Origin: Rhizobium sp. Q54
GTDB taxonomy: Bacteria; Pseudomonadota; Alphaproteobacteria; Rhizobiales; Beijerinckiaceae
Direction: 5' to 3'
Assembly (NCBI GenBank): GCA_945903655.1
Contig: CAMDOY010000009.1
Coordinates: 1 to 25,246 of the forward strand
DNA: 25,246 bases
Position numbers and translations under genes: made by a program. Under the pieces are notes generated by a model, which worked only from the letters and a program-made list of their open reading frames with translations, ran no database searches and was not told the origin of the DNA. Below, piece by piece: positions 15,656-22,586 of the stretch. Each line of letters opens with the position of its first letter. The first letter of the stretch is position 1.

Positions 15656-15703
15656 GATGGCATTTTATGGCGCAAACAAGCGGTGAAAGATCGGGAGACG
15701 CCC

Positions 15704-16111
15704 ATGTTGAACATCGCCGATGTCCTCCACTTCACCATTCCCGTGAAGGACCTTGATCGTTCCGAGCAGTTCTATGTGGGTCTGCTGGGCCTGCAGAGGG
15801 TGCGGCGCACCGGCCATATGCTATTCATGCGCAGCGGGTCTGCGAATTTCGTCCTGACCCTCTCGGAAAATCCCATCGACCCCAACAAGGGCGACCGGCA
15901 CGAAATCCACACGGCCTTTCTCCTCACAGCCGAAAACTACGACCTCGCCAAGCAGACGCTGGCCGCGCACAATGTCCGGATTTTCAAGGAGGAGGACCGC
16001 CGCTCCGGCACCTTCCATGGCCGCAGCGCCTATTTCCATGATCCCGACCGCAATGTGATCGAGATCATCGATCTCGTGAAGGGCCCCGTCTTCGAAGGGC
16101 AGGGCGCCTGA
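15704..16111 (+). CDS. VOC (vicinal oxygen chelate) family protein
   Basis: ATG 15704 has GGGAG (15693-15697) six bases upstream and gives 135 residues, one VOC module pair. Metal-ligand positions fit the fold: H9 in VLHFTIPV, H69 in HEIHTAF and E120 in NVIEIIDL. The family includes glyoxalases, fosfomycin-resistance proteins and extradiol ring-cleaving dioxygenases. At this small size it is a single-unit type I protein, so a stand-alone extradiol dioxygenase is less likely than a lyase, isomerase or binding protein. Its place between the GMC and crotonase-family genes points to a catabolic role, still unidentified. Confidence 0.85.
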   Translation: MLNIADVLHFTIPVKDLDRSEQFYVGLLGLQRVRRTGHMLFMRSGSANFVLTLSENPIDPNKGDRHEIHTAFLLTAENYDLAKQTLAAHNVRIFKEEDRRSGTFHGRSAYFHDPDRNVIEIIDLVKGPVFEGQGA

Positions 16112-16127
16112 ACACGACGCCGCGCTG

Positions 16128-16156
16128 AGGGCTTGCGGGAAAGGTCCCGAAGCCCT
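16128..16156 (+). terminator. Hairpin between the VOC and crotonase-family genes
   Basis: AGGGCTT (16128-16134) plus CGGGA (16136-16140) pair with TCCCG (16145-16149) and AAGCCCT (16150-16156), giving twelve pairs with one bulged G and an AAGG loop. There is no T-tract. It may be a partial terminator or an mRNA-stabilising structure. Confidence 0.45.
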
Positions 16157-16205
16157 ATCGACGGGCGACCATTGAACACTTCAACTGCTGCATCCCGGAG
16201 GAACC

Positions 16206-16937
16206 ATGAGCGAGGACATTCTTGTCGCCTATGCTGGCGACGTGCTGGAGATCACCCTGAACCGTCCCGAACGCGGCAACGGCATGTCCGACGACATGAT
16301 CCGCCATCTGGCCGATGTGGTGGAGGCCGAGCACGAGAAGGCGCGGCTCATCGTGCTGCGCGCCAATGGGGATGATTTCTGCATTGGCCGCGCCAACATG
16401 GGCGCCGCCCGCCCCGGCGCGCCCGAGGCGCTCGACGTGCGCGAAATGAGCGATCATGTGTTTCGCTGCTATGGCCTGCTGCGCAGCTCCAAGGCGCCGA
16501 TCCTGGCGCAGGTGCAGGGGCGCGCGCTGGGCTTCGGCTTCGCGCTGGCCGCCGCCGCCGACATGACGATCTGCGCCGACACCGCGCAATTCCAGATTCC
16601 CGAATTCAACCACAACATCATGCCGACCATGGTCATGTCCTCCATGATCGACCGCGTCCCCATGAAGGCGCTCATGTACAATGTCTGGACCAGCCAGACG
16701 ATCAGCCCCGAACGGGCCCTCGCCATCGGCGCCATCAGCGACATCGTGCCTGCGGCGGAACTCGCCGACAAGGTGGCCGCCCTCGTGAAGCGCCTCGCCG
16801 ACTCGCCCAAGCCCGCCGTGCTCGCGGTGAAGGAATATGGCGTCACCGCGCAGCCCATCGACATGCCGAAGGCCGTTAACTTCGCCCGCAGCCTGCATGC
16901 GCTTGTGAACTCCTCAAGCCAGCTCAAGCGCAAATAA
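16206..16937 (+). CDS. Enoyl-CoA hydratase/isomerase (crotonase) family protein lacking one catalytic glutamate
   Basis: The 243-residue protein has the crotonase pattern: NRPERGNGMSDDM, the first oxyanion-hole loop at DDFCIGRANMG, the second at GRALGFGFALAAAADMTI (106-121), and FQIPEFNHN. Aligned with mitochondrial enoyl-CoA hydratase, the glutamate equivalent to E144 is alanine (A113), while the E164 equivalent is kept (E133). A canonical hydratase needs both, so isomerase, hydrolase or lyase chemistry on a CoA thioester is more likely. GGAGG (16197-16201) precedes the ATG. It lies between the VOC and luciferase-like genes. No CoA ligase is visible in the window, so the CoA substrate must be made elsewhere. 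Confidence 0.87.
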   Translation: MSEDILVAYAGDVLEITLNRPERGNGMSDDMIRHLADVVEAEHEKARLIVLRANGDDFCIGRANMGAARPGAPEALDVREMSDHVFRCYGLLRSSKAPILAQVQGRALGFGFALAAAADMTICADTAQFQIPEFNHNIMPTMVMSSMIDRVPMKALMYNVWTSQTISPERALAIGAISDIVPAAELADKVAALVKRLADSPKPAVLAVKEYGVTAQPIDMPKAVNFARSLHALVNSSSQLKRK

Positions 16938-16975
16938 GACGCATCTTCGTCGACTCTTTACTTTGGTGAACCCTC

Positions 16976-18097
16976 ATGAAGTTCAATTTCTTCCATCTGA
17001 TGCCCTGGCCCTATTGCGAGGAGCCGCCCACCAGCTGGCCCGTGTCCAACGCAACCTTTGACGCGACAAAGGCCAAGGCGCTCTACGAGACCTATATCGA
17101 CGCCATGGCCTATGCGGAGGAATGCGGCTTTGATTGGGTTGGCTGCAACGAGCATCATTTCAGCCCCTATGGCCTGATGTCGAACTGCAACCTGATCGGC
17201 GCGGCGCTGGTCGCCCGCACGAAAAACATCAAGCTGGGCATGCTCGGCAATCTCGTGCCCCTGCTGAACCCGGTGCGCGTGGCCGAAGAATACGCCATGA
17301 TCGACGTGATGAGCGGCGGACGCCTGATCGCAGGCATGATGCGCGGCATTCCGCATGAGTATTTTTCCTACAACATCAATCCCGATGAATCCCTCGGGCG
17401 CCTTGATGAAGCCGTGCGCCTCATCATGAAATGCTGGACCTCGACGGAGCCCTTCCGTTGGGAAGGGACCTATTACAACTATCCCTCCGTTTCGATCTGG
17501 CCGCGCCCGATGCAGAGCCCGCCGCCGATCCTCATGTCGGCTTCAAATCCCGAAGCGGCTGAGTTTGCGGCGCGCCACAAGGCCATCATGGGCATGACGC
17601 TCATCGCCGACCTCGATGTGGCCCGCAAGAACATGGACCACTATGTGGATTCGGCCCGCAGTCATGGCTGGGAGCCCACCCGTGAGCATATGCTCAGCGG
17701 CCATCAGACCGTGATCGCGGAAACCGACGAGGAAGCGCGCGAAATCATGAGCGGCGGCCTCAAGTATTTCCATCAGGTGCTGATGCGCCCGCAGCGCGAG
17801 GCTCAGACCAAGGTGCTGACGCAATCGAACTATTATGCGAACGCCGAGGCCAAGCAATATTTCGACAAGCGCCTTGCGACCCTGCGCGAGCGCACCCTGG
17901 AAGAGCAGATCGAGGCTGGCACCGTGCTTTGCGGCAGCCCTGAAAGCGTCGTGAAGCAGATGAAGAACATCCACAAGGCGCTGGGCCATGGGGTCATCAA
18001 CATGACCATGAAGATCGGCGACATGCCGGATTCAGCGGTCAAGCGCGGCATGGAACTGTTCCGTGATCGCGTCGCGCCCCATGTGCGCGATTTGTAG
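16976..18097 (+). CDS. Luciferase-like (LLM class) flavin-dependent monooxygenase
   Basis: The 373-residue protein matches the bacterial-luciferase TIM-barrel family. It begins MKFNFFHLMPWPYCEE and carries the conserved EHHF stretch in GCNEHHFSPYG (about 57-67), the VRVAEEYAMIDVMSGGRL strand-helix unit and the C-terminal GSPESVVKQM. Such enzymes use reduced FMN (or F420) and O2 to hydroxylate or cleave organic substrates, and need a flavin reductase not visible here. It is the last gene of the catabolic run, 38 bases after the crotonase-family gene, and a perfect hairpin terminator follows at 18153. Substrate unknown. Confidence 0.9.
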   Translation: MKFNFFHLMPWPYCEEPPTSWPVSNATFDATKAKALYETYIDAMAYAEECGFDWVGCNEHHFSPYGLMSNCNLIGAALVARTKNIKLGMLGNLVPLLNPVRVAEEYAMIDVMSGGRLIAGMMRGIPHEYFSYNINPDESLGRLDEAVRLIMKCWTSTEPFRWEGTYYNYPSVSIWPRPMQSPPPILMSASNPEAAEFAARHKAIMGMTLIADLDVARKNMDHYVDSARSHGWEPTREHMLSGHQTVIAETDEEAREIMSGGLKYFHQVLMRPQREAQTKVLTQSNYYANAEAKQYFDKRLATLRERTLEEQIEAGTVLCGSPESVVKQMKNIHKALGHGVINMTMKIGDMPDSAVKRGMELFRDRVAPHVRDL

Positions 18098-18152
18098 AAA
18101 GCGGGGCGTTGTGAACGAATCACCAGGCCTCACAATGTGATGACCCCACGCC

Positions 18153-18178
18153 AAAAGGCCCTGAAAATGGGCCTTTTG
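18153..18178 (+). terminator. Terminator after the luciferase-like gene
   Basis: AAAAGGCCC (18153-18161) pairs perfectly with GGGCCTTTT (18169-18177) around TGAAAAT. The T-run is inside the stem's 3' arm, as in many bidirectional terminators. The ten-base string CAAAAGGCCC recurs at 18247-18256 and could pair with the same 3' arm. Confidence 0.75.
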
Positions 18179-18186
18179 TGCGCTAA

Positions 18187-18277
18187 CGCCTTGGCGCTGC
18201 GTCAAAATAAACCCCAAAATGCTGGAGAATGGAGCTTTTGGAGCTGCAAAAGGCCCAATTATCCGGTTTTTTGGGGT
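18187..18277 (+). other. Hairpin-rich leader or intergenic RNA structure upstream of the HU gene
   Basis: This stretch holds nested inverted repeats: CGCC-TT-GGCG (18187-18196), outer arms ACCCCAAAA (18211-18219) with TTTTGGGGT (18269-18277), and inside them CTTTTG (18235-18240) with CAAAAG (18247-18252). The inner right arm extends to CAAAAGGCCC, which can pair with GGGCCTTTTG of the preceding terminator. It could be a regulatory leader of the HU mRNA or a small RNA. I see no confident promoter boxes. Confidence 0.4.
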
Positions 18278-18351
18278 CGCAGGGCTTAAATTGAGGATTG
18301 CGTCGTTGTATGGTCCGCCAAGGTTAATTGATTCTCTGGAGGAGAAACACA

Positions 18352-18756
18352 ATGGCTAAAGCAGCTGCTAAAACCGCCGCAAAACCTGCCGCAAAACCCG
18401 CCGTAAAGGCAAAAGCCGAAACCGCAAAACCGAAGGCTGAAGCAGCAAAGCCGAAGGCTGAAGCCGCGAAGGTGAAGGTCGAGACCGTCACCCTCAAGCA
18501 CCTTGCGACGGCGCTTGCCGAGACCCACGAGCTTTCGAAGAAGGCGGCCAACGCCATCCTCGACGACCTCGTCGTGACCGTGACCAAGCACCTCAAGAAG
18601 GGCGCCCGCGTCCGCCTCGGCGGCCTCGGCATCCTGCAGGTGCGCAAGCGCGCCGCCCGCATGGGCCGCAACCCCGCCACCGGCGAGGCGATCAAGATCA
18701 AGGCGAGCAAGAAGGTGGCGTTCCGCCCCGCCAAGGAGCTCAAGGAAGCCGTCTGA
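18352..18756 (+). CDS. HU-family DNA-binding protein with an N-terminal lysine/alanine-rich tail
   Basis: ATG 18352 has a strong GGAGGAG (18338-18344) seven bases upstream and gives 134 residues. Residues 1-45 are a basic, low-complexity tail of Lys, Ala and Pro with the unit AKPKAEA repeated, resembling eukaryotic histone H1 tails. Residues 46-134 are a complete HU/IHF fold: VTLKHLATALAETHELSKK, the glycine turn RVRLGGLGILQVRKR, and the DNA-arm segment GRNPATGE (105-112) with the intercalating proline. HU bends and compacts DNA. The tail at the N-terminus rather than the C-terminus is the notable feature. The gene stands alone between a structured leader and a strong terminator, and its ribosome site suggests high expression. 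Confidence 0.93.
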   Translation: MAKAAAKTAAKPAAKPAVKAKAETAKPKAEAAKPKAEAAKVKVETVTLKHLATALAETHELSKKAANAILDDLVVTVTKHLKKGARVRLGGLGILQVRKRAARMGRNPATGEAIKIKASKKVAFRPAKELKEAV

Positions 18757-18777
18757 GCCATAGGCTCGCAGGCTTTG

Positions 18778-18807
18778 GGGCGCATCATCGGATGCGCCCT
18801 TTTTTTT
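18778..18807 (+). terminator. Rho-independent terminator after the HU gene
   Basis: GGGCGCATC (18778-18786) pairs perfectly with GATGCGCCC (18791-18799), loop ATCG, followed by eight T residues. This is the strongest terminator in the window. Confidence 0.95.
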
Positions 18808-18910
18808 GTTTTGCGCTCAAGTTGATGAAAAACGGGGTGAGGCAACCCGATCCAAGTGGCTTCGTTGTACTGGGGCGCCCCCTGAGGGCGAACAGCATAC
18901 GGAGGCCAGC

Positions 18911-19450
18911 ATGCCAATGACCCGCTTCACCCTCGCCCTGGCGAGCATCGCCCTGGGCTGCCTTCCCGCCCTGGCTCAAGCCCCCTCAGGCGCGGCCAAT
19001 GCGCCCCTGACAGGCTCCACCGCCGCATCAAAGCCATTCATAACAGAATTGAGGGCCGGGCTGTGGCGCGCCTCAAAGCTCGATGGCGTCAATGTCTACA
19101 ACAACGCCAATGAGAAGATCGGCGACATCAGCGATGTGCTGTTCGACCAGTCAGGACGGGTCGAGGCCATCGTCATCGGGGTCGGTGGTTTCCTGGGGCT
19201 TGGCGAGCGCAACGTGGCCGTCCCCTATGATCAGATCAAATGGAGCAACGAACCCATCCGCAGCGTCAGCGCCACGCCTGCGCCCTCCGGCGGGGGGACT
19301 GGCGCGCGCCTGGACACGCCTGATCGCTCGGACGTGACGGGCTCCACGCGGTCGACGGCGGCAAACGCCGCGATGCGCGGCCATCCCGATCACGCGGTGG
19401 TCGATATGACCCGGGAGCAAGTTCGGGCGGCGCCTCAGTTCAAATACTGA
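18911..19450 (+). CDS. Exported PRC-barrel domain protein
   Basis: ATG 18911 follows GGAGG (18901-18905) and gives 179 residues. Residues 1-23 (MPMTRFTLALASIALGCLPALAQ) form a signal peptide with a likely A-x-A cut near 22-24. The PRC-barrel core is about 45-110: LWRASKLDGVNVYNNANEKIGDISDVLFDQSGRVEAIVIGVGGFLGLGERNVAVPYDQI. Many alphaproteobacterial members of this family are periplasmic and stress- or envelope-linked, with no defined biochemical role. The C-terminal part is polar and probably disordered. It is a single-gene unit between terminators. Confidence 0.9.
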   Translation: MPMTRFTLALASIALGCLPALAQAPSGAANAPLTGSTAASKPFITELRAGLWRASKLDGVNVYNNANEKIGDISDVLFDQSGRVEAIVIGVGGFLGLGERNVAVPYDQIKWSNEPIRSVSATPAPSGGGTGARLDTPDRSDVTGSTRSTAANAAMRGHPDHAVVDMTREQVRAAPQFKY

Positions 19451-19810
19451 ACCGGGTCCGTCCTGCTGAAAAGCCGCCCGGGTGCGCCGCCAATCGCGCA
19501 TCCGGGTCCCACCGCCAAAAAGGCGGTTCCAGATTTTTGTTACAAAACTGATTCAAATACAGTTAATCGCCCCGCGCCAGTCTGGACGGCGCCTCAGCTC
19601 GCCACAAAGCGGGTCCATTGACCCGATCCATGCTCCAGAACGGCTTCGGAGAGGTGGAATCTCGGCGGTCGAAGGGCTCTTGCCCCTCTTCTGCGTGAGA
19701 TTTTTGCTTTGCCATTGCTTTACCAAGAGGTAGCCTCAATCCTGGTTCGATGTTATTTCCTCCTGACCAGGGGTGGCCGGAGGGTTTGCCTCCGAAGTGG
19801 AGTATCTCCT
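19451..19810 (+). other. 360-base gene-free spacer upstream of the ParA-like gene
   Basis: No coding sequence is supported here. It contains an imperfect hairpin with 11-base arms (19477-19487 with 19496-19506), the terminator at 19511, a palindrome CGGGTC-CATT-GACCCG (19610-19625) that could be an operator, and an AT-rich patch at 19530-19570 where a promoter might lie. The last ~70 bases lead to the GGAG ribosome site (19799-19802) of the ParA-like gene. I saw no tRNA or small-RNA signature. Confidence 0.5.
19511..19538 (+). terminator. Terminator after the PRC-barrel gene
   Basis: ACCGCC (19511-19516) pairs with GGCGGT (19522-19527) around AAAAA, followed after six bases by TTTTT (19534-19538). 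The T-tract is displaced, so it is a moderate-strength candidate. Confidence 0.6.
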
Positions 19811-20554
19811 ATGAATCCAACAGTTATTTTGGTGGGCGCCGACAAGGGCGGCGTGGGGAAAACCACGGTTTCTCGTGTTCTTCTGGACCATTTGGGGTCC
19901 CTCAAGATCGGCGCGCGCGCCTTCGACACCGAGCATCCCCGCGGAACGCTCAAGAGATTTCATCCAAAAGTCACGCAGATCGTCGATGTCCGGAGCTCGT
20001 CGGACCAGATGAAGATCCTCGACACCCTGTCGAACGCGGGCCCTTCGGTCTCCATCATCGACGCGCGGGCGGGCCAGCTCAGCCTGACGCTCGCCATGCT
20101 GGAAGAAGTGGGCTTTCTGGAAGCGGTCGCGGCGGGCGAATTCAATTTCCTCTTGTTCCACGTCATCGGGCCCTCCATCGCATCCCTCGATGAAATCGCG
20201 GAGATTGCGCCCTACGCCTCCGAGGCGAACTACTTCCTGGTGAAGAACTTCATCAATGACACCACCTTCTTCGAATGGGACCCCCAGACCTCGGCGGCCT
20301 ATTTCAAGAAGATCAAGCGCGTGGGCGACATCACGATCCCCAAGCTGAACGAGCTGGCCTATGAGCAGGTGGAGCTGGCGGGCGTGCCCTTCGCCTCCTT
20401 CGTCAACAACAAGAACGCAGCTGGCGGCAGCGCCAATTACTCTTTTGTTCTTCGCGGTTATGTGCGCACGTGGTTGCGGAACATTTCGGCGGAGTTTGAT
20501 CGGGTTGGTTTGATCCCGGCCATGGGGTTGGCTCCTGCCAAGCGCACGCGATAA
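19811..20554 (+). CDS. ParA/MinD/MipZ-like P-loop ATPase
   Basis: ATG 19811 has GGAG (19799-19802) eight bases upstream and gives 247 residues. It carries the deviant Walker A box KGGVGKTT (12-19) with the signature lysine K12, the A' box AFDTEHP (37-43) and a Walker B-like SIIDARAGQ (81-89). This architecture belongs to ATPases that position chromosomes, plasmids or protein complexes by nucleotide-dependent dimerisation. No parB-like gene, parS repeat or plasmid function lies next to it, so it is more likely an orphan positioning or regulatory ATPase than a partition system. A related but degenerate protein is encoded 128 bases downstream on the same strand. The frame extends upstream, but that part is not protein-like. 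Confidence 0.87.
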   Translation: MNPTVILVGADKGGVGKTTVSRVLLDHLGSLKIGARAFDTEHPRGTLKRFHPKVTQIVDVRSSSDQMKILDTLSNAGPSVSIIDARAGQLSLTLAMLEEVGFLEAVAAGEFNFLLFHVIGPSIASLDEIAEIAPYASEANYFLVKNFINDTTFFEWDPQTSAAYFKKIKRVGDITIPKLNELAYEQVELAGVPFASFVNNKNAAGGSANYSFVLRGYVRTWLRNISAEFDRVGLIPAMGLAPAKRTR

Positions 20555-20575
20555 TCCTCTGACGCCGTGAGGATC

Positions 20576-20626
20576 AAAACAGGGAATATGGCGCCCCGTG
20601 ACCGCCAGCGCCATGTTCCCCGTTTT
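20576..20626 (+). terminator. Long hairpin between the two ParA-like genes
   Basis: Two 19-base arms (20576-20594 and 20608-20626) pair over 17 Watson-Crick pairs, one G-T pair and one A-C mismatch, with a 13-base loop. The outer end is AAAAC/GTTTT. The stem is long and stable and its 3' arm ends in TTTT, so it can serve as a terminator or attenuator separating the two ATPase genes. Confidence 0.7.
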
Positions 20627-20682
20627 ACACGTTCCTCCTTCAGGAGCAGTCCATTGAGGATGGTCGCCTCAGGAGCCTTGTC

Positions 20683-21393
20683 TTGAGACCGAGAAGTTTT
20701 GTGTTCGTTGTCTGCTCACCACACCCGCGTGCGGGCGTGACGACGACCGCTACTCTTTTGTCTGAATATTTCACATGGCGCGGCCTCTCCGTTGAGGGCT
20801 TCGATACCGATCCCTATGAAAGCGCCTTCGCCAATCGCTTTCCAGATCGTGTGGAGGTCACGGACATCTCCACCATCCAGGGACAGATCTCGCTCTTCGA
20901 CAAACTGCTCATTTTCGATGACAAGCCCAGGATCGTGGACGTCTGGAACCGTTCCTTCCAGAAGTTCTTCACCATTCTGCAGGAGACGGGCTTCGCCGAG
21001 GAGGCCAAACGGCTTTCCATCGAGATCGTGCTCATCTATTGCGCCGACGAATTGCCCGCCAGCCTCGTGACAGCGAAACAAATCTCGCTGCTTTGGCCCG
21101 ACATGCCCATGATCGTCGTCGCCAATGAAGGCGCGGCCGAATTCCAGGCCAACATCAATCACTTTCTCGCCAGTTTCCCCACGCGCCTCAGCCTGCATAT
21201 TCGCGAACTCGACCCGCAGGTTTCACGCTCCATCAACAAAGACTCCTTTTCCTATGCCGAATTCCTGAAAAATCCGCCCTTCGATATGTCGATCATTGTG
21301 CGATCAGCCCTGCGCAAATGGCTCGTCCATGTGTTCACCCAGTTCCAGCGGCTGGAACAGCAGCAGGTCCTGAACTCGACCGAATATCTTTAA
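20683..21393 (+). CDS. ParA-like protein with a degenerate Walker A motif
   Basis: The start is TTG 20683, with AGGAG (20671-20675) seven bases upstream; the protein has 236 residues. The N-terminus FVFVVCSPHPRAGVTTTATLLSEYF aligns with the ParA P-loop, but the box reads HPRAGVTT (14-21) instead of KGGxGKTT: both the signature lysine and the phosphate-binding lysine are replaced (by H and V). The A' region GFDTDPYESAFANRF (39-53) parallels AFDTEHPRGTLKRF of the upstream neighbour. The protein probably binds nucleotide poorly or not at all and may act as a partner or regulator of the first ATPase, with which it could form a heterodimer. The TTG start and the hairpin between them suggest lower expression. 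Confidence 0.78.
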   Translation: MRPRSFVFVVCSPHPRAGVTTTATLLSEYFTWRGLSVEGFDTDPYESAFANRFPDRVEVTDISTIQGQISLFDKLLIFDDKPRIVDVWNRSFQKFFTILQETGFAEEAKRLSIEIVLIYCADELPASLVTAKQISLLWPDMPMIVVANEGAAEFQANINHFLASFPTRLSLHIRELDPQVSRSINKDSFSYAEFLKNPPFDMSIIVRSALRKWLVHVFTQFQRLEQQQVLNSTEYL

Positions 21394-21531
21394 CGCCGCA
21401 GGGGCCTGGCCCGCTCCGCCCTTCCATCTGCGCGCGCCTAGACCATTTTCCTGCGGTTGCGCAGGGGGCAGGGCTCAATTAACGTCCCGGCCGATTGCTC
21501 CCTATTCTCAGGCTGAACCGCAGGTGACGAT

Positions 21532-22491
21532 ATGATGAGGAAACTGACTGTTTCATTGCTGGCGCTCGCCGCCTGCGTGATGGCCGCGCCCACCTACGCG
21601 CAAGAGAAACTGAAACTGGCCGTGGGACAACGCGGCAACTGGGACACGGCCATTCCAGAGCTGGGCATGCAGAAGGGCATTTTCCAGAAACACGGCCTTG
21701 ACCTTGAAGTGCTCTACACCCAGGGCAGCGGCGAGACGATCCAGGCCGTCATCTCGGGCTCGGTGGACCTTGGCCTTGCGGCGGGCCTCACCGGCGTCAT
21801 GGGCGCCTTCGAGAAAGGCGCGCCCGTGCGCCCCGTCAGCAACTCCATGACGGGCGCCGATGATCTCTACTGGTATGTGCCTGCGGACTCGCCCATCAAG
21901 TCCATCAAGGAGGCCGCCGGCAAGACCATCTCCTATTCCACGCGCGGCTCCTCCACCCATGTGGCGGTGCTCGGCTTCATCAACTATTTCAAAGTGGACA
22001 TGAAGCCGACCCCGGTGGGCGGCCCCTCCGCCTCCTTCGCCCAGACCATGTCGAAACAGGTGGACATCGGCTGGTCCTCAGCGCCCTTGCATCTGAAGGA
22101 TCTGAAGGATGGGCGCATCCGCATGCTCGTGCGCGAGAGCGAGGTGCCGAAGTTCCAGAACATGACGGTGCGCGTGAACATCTCGAACCTCGACACCATC
22201 GCCAAACGCAAGGGCGCCCTCGACAAGTTCATGACCGCCTATGGCGAGACCGTGGACTGGATGTATACGGATCCCGACGCCATCAAGCGCTGGGCGGATT
22301 GGACGCAGACGCCGCTTGATGTGGCGCAGGACATGCGCGACGAATATTTCCCGAAGAAGAACTTGTTGCTGGAGCGCATCTCGGGCGTCGATGACACAAT
22401 CACCGACGCGGTGGAAATGAAGATGATGAACAAGACGCTGTCAAAAGAGCAGCTCGATGACTTCTTCAAGCACTATTACAAGAAGCCGTAA
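21532..22491 (+). CDS. Periplasmic ABC-type solute-binding protein, SsuA/TauA/NMT1-like
   Basis: The 319-residue protein begins with a signal peptide (residues 1-23, MMRKLTVSLLALAACVMAAPTYA, cut before QEKLKL). The mature part has the fold pattern of the nitrate/sulfonate/taurine binding family: KLAVGQRGNWDTAIPELGMQKGIFQKHGLDLEVLYTQGSGETIQAVISGSVDLGLAAG. It would deliver a small anionic or aromatic ligand to an ABC transporter. No permease or ATPase gene lies next to it, so it is an orphan in this window. A hydroxyacid dehydrogenase gene follows after a terminator. An ATG three bases downstream is an equally good start. It is a genuine exported binding protein, in contrast to the two signal-less Pht5-like proteins. 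Confidence 0.9.
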   Translation: MMRKLTVSLLALAACVMAAPTYAQEKLKLAVGQRGNWDTAIPELGMQKGIFQKHGLDLEVLYTQGSGETIQAVISGSVDLGLAAGLTGVMGAFEKGAPVRPVSNSMTGADDLYWYVPADSPIKSIKEAAGKTISYSTRGSSTHVAVLGFINYFKVDMKPTPVGGPSASFAQTMSKQVDIGWSSAPLHLKDLKDGRIRMLVRESEVPKFQNMTVRVNISNLDTIAKRKGALDKFMTAYGETVDWMYTDPDAIKRWADWTQTPLDVAQDMRDEYFPKKNLLLERISGVDDTITDAVEMKMMNKTLSKEQLDDFFKHYYKKP

Positions 22492-22514
22492 TTGGGGCCT
22501 CGCATCATGCGCGA

Positions 22515-22537
22515 CGGGGGCTGCGGCCCCCGTTTTG
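22515..22537 (+). terminator. Rho-independent terminator after the solute-binding protein gene
   Basis: CGGGGGC (22515-22521) pairs perfectly with GCCCCCG (22526-22532), loop TGCG, followed by TTTTG. It separates the binding-protein gene from the dehydrogenase gene. Confidence 0.85.
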
Positions 22538-22586
22538 TTGCGCCGCCGAAGTGACGAGCGCAGCAACGGGCGGAACCAAAGGAAAC

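Noticed and set aside
19740..19760. GGTTCGA string resembling a tRNA T-loop
   Set aside because: No acceptor, D or anticodon stems can be formed around it.
19811..21393. A plasmid or chromosome partition locus (parAB)
   Set aside because: There is no parB-like gene, no parS-like repeat and no replication gene, and the second protein is a degenerate ParA relative rather than ParB.
22551..22586. GTG start at 22551 for the D-2-hydroxyacid dehydrogenase
   Set aside because: It lies just after the terminator at 22515-22537, lacks a ribosome site and adds a non-conserved segment; ATG 22587 has AAAGGA upstream.
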